Assembly (NCBI GenBank): GCA_964653685.1
Contig: CAZZHA010000003.1
Span: 1-33,398 of the forward strand
DNA: 33,398 nucleotides
Source of the DNA: DATKWU01 sp964653685
GTDB taxonomy: Bacteria > Patescibacteriota > Microgenomatia > PFEM01 > JAHIFH01
Direction of reading: 5' to 3'
The notes under the pieces are model-generated. The model ran no database searches. It saw only the letters and a list, made by a program, of their open reading frames with translations, and was not told the origin of the DNA. Below are positions 14,388 through 22,948 of this stretch, piece by piece. The position numbers and the translations under genes are program-made. The first letter of the stretch is position 1, and every line of letters begins with the position of its first letter.

Positions 14388-16874
14388 TTACCTTATTTTA
14401 CTATTTTTATGACGAGCAATAAAAATCCACTTAGTCGCCTCAATAGCAGAAAGATTAAGAAAACCGATCCCAAAAAGAAAAAGCCATTCATATATTCCTA
14501 AAGCATGAGTTTTTAACAAAATTTGAAGAGGTGAAAAATAGATGGCCAGGAAAAGTAAAAGAAAGCCGAAAAAAACTGAAACGGTTAAAAATCTATTGCT
14601 AAACGGATTATATTTAAAAATCGGTCTGCGCAAAGAACGACAAGCAAAAACATAGAAAAGAGAATTAATTCCCAAAGCAACGAACATGATTGTCTGAATA
14701 TAGTGAAGATGAAGAAAACCCTTAAGTAACCAGTAAAAAAGAGCCAGTAGAATCAAATCAGTAGAAATACCAATAATAAAAATTAAGACTTTTAGTTCAA
14801 CGTCTAAAATGGGCGCTTTTCGGGGGCGTGGTAATTCATCCATTAAACCCTTTTCTTCTGGCTCAAAGGCCAGAGCAACCGCTGGCAAGCTATCTTCAAT
14901 AAGATTGACCCAAAGAATCTGAACAGCCGTTACCGGCAAAGGTAGCCTGAGAAGAAGCGAGCCACCAATTAGAATGATTTCAGTAAAACTATCAGAAAAG
15001 AGATAAAGAACGACTTTTTTAATATTCTCAAAGATATTCCTCCCTTCTTCAATCGCCTGAACAATGGTAGAAAAGTCAGAATCTAATAAAACCATATCAG
15101 CGGCTTCTTTGGCGACATCTGAGGCTTCACCGACAACAATCCCGATATCCGCCTGCTTTAGAGCCGGAGCATCATTAACTCCATCTCCAGTCATGGCTAC
15201 TACTTCACCATTGTCTTTAAGAGCCTTAACTATTTTTAGTTTCTGTTCAGGATTAACCCGAGCAAAAAGGACTATTTTTTCTACCCTTTTTTTCAACTCT
15301 TTTTCCGAAATTTCCTCTAAATCAGCTCCTTCAATCAGTTGGGTTTTAGGTTCAATTTGTAAACCAAGTTGTTTCAAAACCGCTATTGCTGTTGGCGCGT
15401 AATCGCCAGTAATCACCTTCACCTTAATTCCAGCTCGCTGACATTCTTCCAAAGCTGCTTTAACTCCCTCTCTCACTGGATCTTCATAAACAAGCAATCC
15501 CAACCACTGACAGTTTTTTAAATCCGTTTCCTTTATTTCTTCTTTTTTACCTTTGAATTGCCGATAGCCAAAACCAACTAATCGATAACTTTTCTTGCCA
15601 TAATCGCCAAATTTCTTCCGCCATTCCTTATCTTGATTTGGAGAGACCTGACACCGGCTTAAAATTACTTCCGGGGCTCCAGAAATAATTAAAAGTCCAG
15701 GATGGAGCGTGGCAATATATTTAGAGCTTGGAGAAAAGGGAATCTCATCTAAACGAGGGTATTTTTTTTGAATTTCCTCGACACCATCATCTCTCTTAAT
15801 TTCCTTTTCCGCCCAGTTCCACATGGCCACCTCTAGAGGGTCACGCATATCATTACAAAGAATGGCTGATTTTAGACCCAATTCTCTGTCAGTAAAATCA
15901 TCATTAATCACCTTAAGCTCGCCTTCAGTTAAGGTACCCGTCTTGTCAGCGCAAATAACCGAGACTGAACCTAAAGTTTCAACCGCGACTAACTTTCTCG
16001 CAATCGCTTTTCTTTTTAAAATGCGCTGCATTCCTAGAGTCAAAATAACCGTCAAAGTAACAATTAACCCTTCGGGAATGGCGGCGACGGCAATCGCCAC
16101 GCTCGTCGTAAACATTTCTAAGGGTTCGTAACCTAAGAATTCACCTAGTAAAAAAATTACCAAGGTTATAAAACCAACGATTAAGGCTAAAATCTTGGCT
16201 AATCTAGCTAGTTGAACCTGAAGTGGCGTTTCCTCTTCCTCAACTTCTTTCAAACTCTTGCCTATTTTCCCCATTTCCGTCGCCATACCAGTTTGACTGA
16301 CTCGCATCTTGGCAATTCCAGCAACAACCGTTGTTCCCATAAAAACCTTGCTTTCTTTTTCGGCCTTCTCTATGTCTTGACTTGATTTTTTATCCACCGG
16401 TAAAGACTCTCCGGTTAAAATCGCTTCATTAACCGAAAAATCAGTCGCTTCAATTAAAACCCCATCAGCCGGAATCCGCGAGCCAATGGTTAAAACCACC
16501 AAATCTCCAGGAACAATTTCGGTCGTTTCGATCTCCTGTTGTTTGCCGTCGCGGATAACCTTTGCCTTTGAGGATAGAAGAGAACGAAGGGCCGCTAACG
16601 ATTTTTGGGCTTTTCTCTCCTGATAAAAACCTAGAATCGTGTTCAACAAAACGGCTGCAAAGATAATAATCGAATCACTGAACTCCTTCAGAAAGAAAGT
16701 AACAATCCCAGCAAAAACCAAAATATAAACTAAGGGAGATTTGAATTGAGAAAGAAATAATTTTAGATAAGAAAAATCTTTTTTCTTATCTAATTGATTG
16801 GGACCGAATTCCTTTAATTTCTTTTGAGCTTCTTCTGAGGTTAAACCAATACTACTAAAATTCTTTTCTAACAC
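14388..16874 (-). CDS. P-type cation ATPase, P2A Ca2+-type
   Basis: An 828-aa pump. The actuator motif TGES is at 154-157, PEGL at 267-270 (matching SERCA helix 4) and the phosphorylation site D310-KTGT. A TGDGVNDAP hinge lies near 575, and helix 6 reads 'LWVNLIEDSLPAVALAFEP', close to the SERCA NLVTDGLPATALGF segment. These point to Ca2+ (or Mn2+) transport rather than heavy metals; there is no N-terminal metal-binding domain. The start is GTG 16874, only 6 nt after an extended -10 box and without a Shine-Dalgarno, so it appears leaderless. Confidence 0.92.
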   Translation of the reverse strand: MLEKNFSSIGLTSEEAQKKLKEFGPNQLDKKKDFSYLKLFLSQFKSPLVYILVFAGIVTFFLKEFSDSIIIFAAVLLNTILGFYQERKAQKSLAALRSLLSSKAKVIRDGKQQEIETTEIVPGDLVVLTIGSRIPADGVLIEATDFSVNEAILTGESLPVDKKSSQDIEKAEKESKVFMGTTVVAGIAKMRVSQTGMATEMGKIGKSLKEVEEEETPLQVQLARLAKILALIVGFITLVIFLLGEFLGYEPLEMFTTSVAIAVAAIPEGLIVTLTVILTLGMQRILKRKAIARKLVAVETLGSVSVICADKTGTLTEGELKVINDDFTDRELGLKSAILCNDMRDPLEVAMWNWAEKEIKRDDGVEEIQKKYPRLDEIPFSPSSKYIATLHPGLLIISGAPEVILSRCQVSPNQDKEWRKKFGDYGKKSYRLVGFGYRQFKGKKEEIKETDLKNCQWLGLLVYEDPVREGVKAALEECQRAGIKVKVITGDYAPTAIAVLKQLGLQIEPKTQLIEGADLEEISEKELKKRVEKIVLFARVNPEQKLKIVKALKDNGEVVAMTGDGVNDAPALKQADIGIVVGEASDVAKEAADMVLLDSDFSTIVQAIEEGRNIFENIKKVVLYLFSDSFTEIILIGGSLLLRLPLPVTAVQILWVNLIEDSLPAVALAFEPEEKGLMDELPRPRKAPILDVELKVLIFIIGISTDLILLALFYWLLKGFLHLHYIQTIMFVALGINSLFYVFACRSLRRPIFKYNPFSNRFLTVSVFFGFLLLFLAIYFSPLQILLKTHALGIYEWLFLFGIGFLNLSAIEATKWIFIARHKNSKIR

Positions 16875-16880
16875 AAAGCT

Positions 16881-16889
16881 ATTGTAGCA
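16881..16889 (-). promoter_or_regulatory. Extended -10 promoter, P-type ATPase operon
   Basis: TGC-TACAAT (16889-16881). The hexamer ends 6 nt before GTG 16874, so the transcription start is expected at or next to the start codon. The -35 region is poor. It lies in the 21-nt gap after the ligase stop. Confidence 0.5.
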
Positions 16890-16895
16890 TAACTA

Positions 16896-18656
16896 TTATT
16901 TTTGAAGTTGATAAAGTTTTTCTGCCTCTTTTAAGGTCGTCGCTTCACTAGAAGATTTATCATCTCGAAACCTTACCAGTCTCGGAAAACGCAAAGCATA
17001 CTGAGCCGTATGGGCTGGTGATTTAGTAATATTGTCTGCTTCAATTTCTACTACAATTTTGGGTAAACACCAAGCATCAGGTACCAAATTTTTGTCGATT
17101 TGGTATTCACTTGGTTTCTCTTTAGCTTTTACTTGACGACAACGTTGATACATTTCCCGCCATTGGTCATCGGTTAAACCAGTGCCAACCTTAGAAATAG
17201 TCAAAAATTTTCCCCCTTTCCTTATCCCTACCAAGAATGCCCCGAGACCAAACTCGGTCCGCTTGCCTTTGCCCTTGTAGTAGCCCATGACTACACAATC
17301 AAGGGTATCAGTTAAACCACCTCCTTTTTTGCCTTTTTCCTGCTTGAACTTCACCCAAGTATAGCCGCGTCGGCCCGGATCATAGACCTCATGCCATTTT
17401 TTAACAATAACTCCTTCCAAGCCCTTTTTGATCTGTTTATCATGGTACTCCCTTAGTTTCTGGGCATCTTCTGTCACTATTTGAGGAGTGAGAATAAGGG
17501 TTTTATTCTTTTCAGAAAGAATCTTTTCTAAAATTGCCCTCCGTTTGTCAAAAGGTGTCTTTAATAAAGTCTGACCATCTTTATATAAAACATCAAAACA
17601 GAAAAATTTCAGGGGAATTTCTTTGGCCTTCCTCCCAATTCCATATTTTCTTTTTCTTTTGATTGTCTCTTGAAAGGGCAAAAACTTATCGGTTTTTGGA
17701 TCATAACCAATTGCTTCACAGTCCAAAATCGCTTCTTTGGCCTTAACTTCTTTAAAAACCGCCACCACTAAATCAGGAAACATGTTAGTAGTGTTTTCTA
17801 AATTACGAGTGAAAGTTCTGACAAAGCCTTTGGGCTGAAAATTAAAAGCTAATTGATCCTTATTTGTCTCCCATTTTTTCTGCCGACTAAAATGAATCTG
17901 GAGACGGGTCCCATCATATTTTGGTTCAACCGCCATTTTGCCAAGTTTTCTGACCATCTCTTCGGCAGTGGGTAAACGTTGACAAAGAGCTGGCATAATC
18001 GGTACGCCAATTTGAAGGTTAACCTTCTTTAAACCCTTCAACCCTTTGCTTTTCACTATTTGGGCGATTTGACCAACGTCAGCCCGATCATTATAAGCCT
18101 CTTCAACCACCTGCCTGTTAGTTTTGTCGCCAGTTATCATCCAGGATAAAGCATCAAGAATGGTCAAATCAGAAAAACCCAGTCTTAATCTACCAAGAGG
18201 AATTCGGACGATATACTTGGCGCTTTCACCATCAAGTTCATTAAGGATCTGAGCTAGGTTTTTTATCTTCCGCTCGACTGATCCTTTTCCAGCCTCTTGA
18301 GCAATTTGGTAGAGTCGCTCATAAACTTGATTAACCGATAAAGGCTTCGGCTTCTCTTTTTTATCAAACTTCTTAGCCACTTCACCTAAATCACCAACCT
18401 TTTTATATTCCTTTCTCACCTTCTCTACTCTTAATTGATAGGCTTGGGCAATTACCCTAATCATCATTTTCTCGGCAAGATTAAATTCAATGCCGGCATA
18501 AATAGGAGCTAGCCTACCTAAAGAAAGATAACAAATTTTATCAACTTCATTCTTATCTGCTTTTTTGAATAGATCAGCCAAAATCTCGGTGATTTTATTT
18601 CGAGAGCTAGTCGTTTCTAACCGAGAAAAGTAAGTTGCTAGTTGTTTAAATTTCAT
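16896..18656 (-). CDS. lig: ATP-dependent DNA ligase, archaeal/eukaryal type I-like
   Basis: A 586-aa ligase with an N-terminal all-helical DNA-binding domain (about 1-210) containing 'LGRLRLGFSDLTILDAL'. The adenylation domain has 'EPKYDGTRLQIH', with the nucleotide-accepting lysine at K246, followed by 'CEAIGYDP', 'FFCFDVLY', 'LEGVIVKKW' and 'WVKFK' as motifs III to V. The C-terminal OB fold includes 'GAFLVGIRKGGKFLTISKVGTG'. The size and N-terminal domain match archaeal replicative ligases, not bacterial NAD+-dependent LigA or the short LigD/LigC enzymes. ATG 18656 has AGGAG almost touching it. It lies downstream of a 62-aa membrane protein and Fic. Confidence 0.93.
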   Translation of the reverse strand: MKFKQLATYFSRLETTSSRNKITEILADLFKKADKNEVDKICYLSLGRLAPIYAGIEFNLAEKMMIRVIAQAYQLRVEKVRKEYKKVGDLGEVAKKFDKKEKPKPLSVNQVYERLYQIAQEAGKGSVERKIKNLAQILNELDGESAKYIVRIPLGRLRLGFSDLTILDALSWMITGDKTNRQVVEEAYNDRADVGQIAQIVKSKGLKGLKKVNLQIGVPIMPALCQRLPTAEEMVRKLGKMAVEPKYDGTRLQIHFSRQKKWETNKDQLAFNFQPKGFVRTFTRNLENTTNMFPDLVVAVFKEVKAKEAILDCEAIGYDPKTDKFLPFQETIKRKRKYGIGRKAKEIPLKFFCFDVLYKDGQTLLKTPFDKRRAILEKILSEKNKTLILTPQIVTEDAQKLREYHDKQIKKGLEGVIVKKWHEVYDPGRRGYTWVKFKQEKGKKGGGLTDTLDCVVMGYYKGKGKRTEFGLGAFLVGIRKGGKFLTISKVGTGLTDDQWREMYQRCRQVKAKEKPSEYQIDKNLVPDAWCLPKIVVEIEADNITKSPAHTAQYALRFPRLVRFRDDKSSSEATTLKEAEKLYQLQK

Positions 18657-18665
18657 TCTCCTAAA

Positions 18666-18854
18666 TTAAATCTGGGTAAAGTAAAAATAAACAATAATCG
18701 TCAAAAGGATAAAAAAGCCACCAAAGACAATCGAGATCCAACCCTGAACTTCCTCTCGGTAAATCTTAACAATCCCCTCGCTAATCAAAGTCAAACCAAA
18801 AAGACTGGGTAAAATTAACATCATGTATAAAAACTGGGGTTCAGTTGGGCTCAT
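18666..18854 (-). CDS. Small two-helix membrane protein (62 aa)
   Basis: ATG 18854 overlaps the Fic stop by 4 nt (ATGA), which indicates coupled translation. The protein has two hydrophobic helices (about 9-27 and 38-58) joined by a charged hinge 'GIVKIYREEVQGW', and ends FYFTQI. No family is recognised. Its position between Fic and the ligase gene suggests that it is read with Fic. The two-helix hairpin form is common among small CPR membrane proteins and gives no function. Confidence 0.65.
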   Translation of the reverse strand: MSPTEPQFLYMMLILPSLFGLTLISEGIVKIYREEVQGWISIVFGGFFILLTIIVYFYFTQI

Positions 18855-19918
18855 TTTAGAATATATCTAGCTGCTTTAGTTCTGCCTTGCTTTTTAACAA
18901 GATTCTTTTTAGTAAAATAATTAAAATCACGAACTAAAGTATCGTCAGAATAATCAGAAGCCACTTTTCTTGCCTCAGCCGTTGTGATTGACCCACGTTC
19001 TTCTAGATATTCTATTAATCTTATTTGGCGTTCATTAAGAGGTATTTGTTTACCAACTCTACTTTTTATCTTAATATCGATTGAAAGCCGTTTGACTTTC
19101 TCTTTAATTCTGGTCAGCTCAACCCCCGTTGCCTGGGTAAAATATTCTAACCAGGTAGTCAAATCCCTTTTAGTTAAATCTCGGTGTTGTTCGTCAACTA
19201 CCATCAATGATTGGTAGTAACGAGCCGCGTCTTTATCAAAATAATCTTCAAGAGAAAAGAATTTTTTAATATCATAGCCTTCGGCAAATAAAATCAAAGT
19301 GGCAAAGGCTCGAGTCGTCCGCCCGTTGGCCTCAATAAAGGGATGAACACTCACCAAATAATAGTGAGCAACGCCCGCCCGAATTACCGGGTGGATTTTT
19401 TTAGATCCAGCTGAATTTAACCAATTGAAAAAATCCTCGATTAAAAAAGGCACTTCAATCGCTGGTGGTGGTCGAAAAGTGATCTCGCCGGTAACGCTGT
19501 TTCTTAGGATGACTTGAGTTTGACGATATTGACCAGCCCGACCATCAGTAATAATTCGCTCACAAGCAATCCGATTAATCTCCTTAATCATCTCTTGTGA
19601 ATAGTGTCCTTTATCAGACAGTTTCTTTTTCAAACTATCAAGGTATCTAAGGACATTTCGATAATTAATTACCTCCTGAATGTCTCTTTCCCGAGCCACA
19701 AATTCTTCTCCTTCAATGACTTTGCGGACTTCACTTAAAGTCAAATCATTACCTTCAATATGGGTTCCATGATGAACGGTCCGCAAAAGAGCATCTTTCT
19801 TGAAACGAGATTCATAAATAGGAATCAGGGGAGCGTTTTCAATGACTTCTTTAGCTGCTTCAACTAAACCAATATTTGCCAAGATGTCATTGGTGATGAC
19901 AAACTTAGGAACATACAC
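18851..19918 (-). CDS. Fic-domain protein with C-terminal winged helix
   Basis: A 355-aa protein from GTG 19918. An N-terminal inhibitory-type motif T-H-I-E-G-N is at 52-57, resembling the (S/T)xxxE(G/N) helix of class II Fic proteins that blocks ATP. The catalytic loop HPFIEANGR is at 192-200. A C-terminal winged-helix segment (about 295-350) has 'RGSITTAEARKVA' and 'DDTLVRDFNYFTKKNLV'. Fic enzymes usually AMPylate target hydroxyls; the target is unknown. The frame continues upstream to TTG 19954, but that TTG is the -35 box of a good promoter. GTG 19918 lies 7 nt after the -10 box, so it is the likely leaderless start. Confidence 0.88.
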   Translation of the reverse strand: MYVPKFVITNDILANIGLVEAAKEVIENAPLIPIYESRFKKDALLRTVHHGTHIEGNDLTLSEVRKVIEGEEFVARERDIQEVINYRNVLRYLDSLKKKLSDKGHYSQEMIKEINRIACERIITDGRAGQYRQTQVILRNSVTGEITFRPPPAIEVPFLIEDFFNWLNSAGSKKIHPVIRAGVAHYYLVSVHPFIEANGRTTRAFATLILFAEGYDIKKFFSLEDYFDKDAARYYQSLMVVDEQHRDLTKRDLTTWLEYFTQATGVELTRIKEKVKRLSIDIKIKSRVGKQIPLNERQIRLIEYLEERGSITTAEARKVASDYSDDTLVRDFNYFTKKNLVKKQGRTKAARYILK

Positions 19919-19925
19919 TGAGACT

Positions 19926-19954
19926 ATTATCGCATTATTTGCAAGAAATATCAA
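19926..19954 (-). promoter_or_regulatory. Promoter for fic (TTGATA-17-GATAAT)
   Basis: TTGATA (19954-19949), 17-nt spacer ending in TGC, then GATAAT (19931-19926). The -10 box ends 7 nt before GTG 19918, giving a predicted start of transcription at the start codon. Confidence 0.6.
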
Positions 19955-20017
19955 GATGAATCCGTCAGAAAAACCAAAGAAGAAATCAGAAAATATCAGC
20001 TAGCCATAGTTAAGCAG

Positions 20018-20236
20018 ATGTTAAAATTAGCTACTTCTGGTTTTTGTTTAGTGGCCGCTCTGGCTTGGAATGAACTTATTAAAACCACGATTAACGAATA
20101 TATTAAACCAAAAGCTAGTGTTGGTTCTGGTATTATTTCTCTTGCCATTTACGCTTTTATTGTTACTTCCCTGGCTGTTCTGGTCACTCTCCAATTAAGC
20201 AAAATAGCAAGAAAATTAGAGAAGAAAAAAAGCTAA
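20018..20236 (+). CDS. DUF5654-like small membrane protein
   Basis: A 72-aa plus-strand protein with two membrane helices. The first contains 'FCLVAALAWNELIK', the hallmark of the DUF5654 family found in archaea and CPR bacteria, and the C-terminus is Lys-rich. The start is uncertain: ATG 20018 has no Shine-Dalgarno, and the frame stays open without an ATG, GTG or TTG back to about 19922, encoding a plausible basic helix (KTKEEIRKYQLAIVKQ). A separate ATG at 19956 is out of frame with it. It is divergent from fic and its TAA overlaps the TAG of the convergent nnrD gene. Confidence 0.65.
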   Translation: MLKLATSGFCLVAALAWNELIKTTINEYIKPKASVGSGIISLAIYAFIVTSLAVLVTLQLSKIARKLEKKKS

Positions 20237-21051
20237 AGATAATCTTTTAAAATTTCTGGTAAGACTTCAGCCAAATCATTAGCATTAAAATTAGACCCTA
20301 CTTTTTCATAGAGCCTGTTAATTGATTTCATCATTAAACAAGATGAGGCACAGGCTGACAAAAAAGGCGGATTTTTAGCTAACAAAGCGACCACTAAACC
20401 AGCTAAAACATCACCAATACCACCCTTAGTTAAAGGAATTTCTTTGTTTTTAATTATTTGACTTTCCTCAGGAGAGCAAGCAATTGTTTCTTGATTCTTA
20501 CAAACAAGAATACACTGATATCTCTTAGCTGCCTCTTGAGGCTTCATTCCGCCAAAAAGAAGTTCGTATTCTTTTTTATTGGGTGTCAAAATGGCATTTT
20601 TAGGAATAAATTTGGTCTCCATTACCTGAAGAGAGCCGGCATCAATTACCCATTTTTTATTGGGAAATTGAGATAATAATTTTTCGGTGATTTCCTTTGA
20701 TTTTTTGCCTAAATCATCAAAATTCTTTTTTCCTTCTCGACGATGCCTCATTAAACCAGGCCCAATTAAAACAGCATCCGCTTTTTTAATATAGTCGCCT
20801 ACTTCTTCCCAAGGAACCCAAATAAAAGAAAAGAGTTTGCTTTTGAAATTCTCAGCCACTTTACCAACTGAAGGTTCAGGGGTAGCAAAAAAGACCATAT
20901 CAACTATTCTAGAAGCCACTTTTAAAGAAAAAAGTGGGGCGCCATGAAACAATGATGACCCGCCAATAATCACTACTTGGCCGTTTTCGCCTTTTCTTAA
21001 ACCTGATTTGGATTGATAAAGCTGGCCTTTTTTTAAAACAAACTCTTTCAT
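20233..21051 (-). CDS. nnrD: ADP/ATP-dependent NAD(P)H-hydrate dehydratase
   Basis: A 272-aa ribokinase-like enzyme that dehydrates damaged NAD(P)H hydrates. It has 'GQVVIIGGSSLFHGAPLFS', 'DAVLIGPGL', 'WVIDAGSL', 'ILTPNKKEYELLF' and the catalytic/anion-hole 'TKGGIGDVLAGL' near residue 208, where the acid and GxGD motif are intact. It is the kinase-fold half only; the epimerase domain (NnrE) found fused in many bacteria is absent. ATG 21051 overlaps the recF stop by 1 nt. Confidence 0.88.
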   Translation of the reverse strand: MKEFVLKKGQLYQSKSGLRKGENGQVVIIGGSSLFHGAPLFSLKVASRIVDMVFFATPEPSVGKVAENFKSKLFSFIWVPWEEVGDYIKKADAVLIGPGLMRHRREGKKNFDDLGKKSKEITEKLLSQFPNKKWVIDAGSLQVMETKFIPKNAILTPNKKEYELLFGGMKPQEAAKRYQCILVCKNQETIACSPEESQIIKNKEIPLTKGGIGDVLAGLVVALLAKNPPFLSACASSCLMMKSINRLYEKVGSNFNANDLAEVLPEILKDYL

Positions 21052-22109
21052 TAGTTTAACCTTATCATTTTTACTTTTCTTCTGTAAGCTGGTTCAATTA
21101 AATGAACATCAGTCGTGGTCATAATCGTTTGTTGTTTAGGAATCACTTCCACTAAATGCTGTCTGCGTTCATGATCAAGTTCAGAGAAAATATCATCTAA
21201 TAAAAGCAATGGCCGTTGGTTAATCTTTTCGGCGACAAATTCTAGTTCGGCCAACTTAAGACTAAAAACCGCCGTCCTCTGCTCTCCTCTTGAACCGTAA
21301 AGATGTAAATTTCGTTCTTCGCCACCATTAACCATCTTAAGAGTAAAATCATCACGATGTGGTCCAATTAAGGTCATACCAGCGGCAATTTCCCTGTCTT
21401 GATATTTCCTTAGACGTTGAGGCGAAAGGAGACTTCTATCATAGACAATAATTAAGTCACCAAAATAATCAGGTTGTTGGTTAATAAAATCGATTAACTC
21501 CTTCCTCTTTTGGCTAATAATTTCTCCATTTTCTAAGAGTAATTTGTCCCACAAAAACAAACTAGTTCTGGCTCGACCTTTATCCCGAATCTGCTCCAAA
21601 AGTCTATTTCTCTGCCTTAAGCTTTTTTTGTAAGAAAGACTGGCTCGACGATACTCACGATCAATCTGTTCAAGAACCGAATCCAAATAATCTCGACGCA
21701 CAGAAGGACTACCAATTACCAATTCCAAATCTTCTGGTCCAAAGAAAACACAATTTAAATGACCAACAAAGTCCATCTGACGTTTCTTAACCCCATTAAT
21801 TAAATACTGTTTTTTGGTTGTCCGCTTGTTACCAATTTGACCACTCGTCAATAAGATTTCTAACTCTTCTGTTTCCTCAACGATTTTGACTTTACCTTTG
21901 ACCCGAGCCAATTCCCGCTTGTAACTAATCATTTCCTCTTCAATTTGAGCTCGAAAAGACTTACCGCTTGTTAATAAATAAACGGCCTCTAATAAATTAG
22001 TTTTCCCTGAAGTATTGGGACCAACCACTAAACTTGTACCATCAGAGAATCTAAATGTTTGATCTTTATAAGAACGGAAATTTTGGAGTTGAAGAGACTT
22101 AAGAATCAC
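21051..22109 (-). CDS. recF: DNA replication and repair protein RecF
   Basis: A 352-aa SMC-like ATPase that helps load RecA at gaps. It has Walker A G30-PNTSGKT37, the signature 'YGSRGEQRTAVFSLKLAE' and Walker B 'LLLLDDIFSELD'. The length is typical. The start is GTG 22109, with TATAAT ending 6 nt before it, so its message should be leaderless. mutM ends just upstream at 22133. Co-transcribed with nnrD. Confidence 0.95.
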   Translation of the reverse strand: MILKSLQLQNFRSYKDQTFRFSDGTSLVVGPNTSGKTNLLEAVYLLTSGKSFRAQIEEEMISYKRELARVKGKVKIVEETEELEILLTSGQIGNKRTTKKQYLINGVKKRQMDFVGHLNCVFFGPEDLELVIGSPSVRRDYLDSVLEQIDREYRRASLSYKKSLRQRNRLLEQIRDKGRARTSLFLWDKLLLENGEIISQKRKELIDFINQQPDYFGDLIIVYDRSLLSPQRLRKYQDREIAAGMTLIGPHRDDFTLKMVNGGEERNLHLYGSRGEQRTAVFSLKLAELEFVAEKINQRPLLLLDDIFSELDHERRQHLVEVIPKQQTIMTTTDVHLIEPAYRRKVKMIRLN

Positions 22110-22115
22110 ACCTCT

Positions 22116-22124
22116 ATTATATCA
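22116..22124 (-). promoter_or_regulatory. Extended -10 promoter for recF
   Basis: TGA-TATAAT (22124-22116), a perfect extended -10 box ending 6 nt before GTG 22109. The -35 region, inside the end of mutM, is poor. Confidence 0.55.
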
Positions 22125-22132
22125 GTCTCTGC

Positions 22133-22948
22133 CTATTTTTGACACTTCGGACAAAAAAATGTTCCCCGACCACCAAGTTTAATTTTCTTAACTTTGCCAT
22201 CACAATCAAAACATTTTTCCCCTTCTCGACCATAAGTCAAAAAATGATCCTGATAAGAACCTTTTCTGCCTAAGGCATCCAAATAATATTGATCAGAAGC
22301 ACCTCGATACTTAATCCCTGCCTTGAGTACCTTCTCAATTGCCTGATAAAGTTTCTTGGCTTCTTGACCAGAAATTTTATTAGCCGGTCGCCGAGGATCA
22401 ATTCTGGCTAAAAACAAGGCATCATTAGCATAAATATTCCCAATCCCAGAAATTTTTTTCTGGTCCATTAAAATGATTTTGACTGGGCGACCTGATGAAG
22501 TTAAAATTGCTCTAAACTTCTTTAAATCAAGATCATCTAAAGGCTCTGGTCCAAATTCAGCCAGCAATTTTACCAATTCTTTTTTATCTTTTATCAACCT
22601 CACCCAACCAAATTTTCTTAAATCGGCAAACCGAAGTTCTTGATTACCACTTAAAGAAATAACGACATGCTGCCAATCATCTCTGGGCACACTCTTTTTT
22701 CTGACTAAAAGCCGACCTGTTAATTTAAGATGAATAGCTAGAATTTGACCGTTAGAAAGAAAAATTTGGAGCAACTTAGCCCGCCGTTTGATTTTCTTTA
22801 TTCTGGCGCTGACTATTACTTTCTTAACCGCTGCCAATGAAGGCTGAATTTGCTTCGGCGAATCAGTGGTAACATCCAAAATCTTTTTCCCAACAATTAA
22901 ACGGCTCAAATCTCTTCTAATAGTTTCTACTTCAGGTAATTCAGGCAT
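22133..22948 (-). CDS. mutM: Formamidopyrimidine-DNA glycosylase
   Basis: A 271-aa Fpg. The catalytic N-terminus is PELPEVE after Met removal, the helix-two-turn-helix includes 'GIGNIYANDALFLARIDPRRPA', and the zinc finger uses C246, C249, C266 and C269. It removes 8-oxoguanine and FapyG and nicks the site. The full family length is kept. ATG 22948 overlaps the glycosyltransferase end by 8 nt. Confidence 0.96.
   Translation of the reverse strand: MPELPEVETIRRDLSRLIVGKKILDVTTDSPKQIQPSLAAVKKVIVSARIKKIKRRAKLLQIFLSNGQILAIHLKLTGRLLVRKKSVPRDDWQHVVISLSGNQELRFADLRKFGWVRLIKDKKELVKLLAEFGPEPLDDLDLKKFRAILTSSGRPVKIILMDQKKISGIGNIYANDALFLARIDPRRPANKISGQEAKKLYQAIEKVLKAGIKYRGASDQYYLDALGRKGSYQDHFLTYGREGEKCFDCDGKVKKIKLGGRGTFFCPKCQK

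Noticed and set aside
19919..19954. TTG start for Fic, adding 12 residues
   Set aside because: The extension covers a TTGATA-17-GATAAT promoter; GTG 19918 lies at the expected transcription start.
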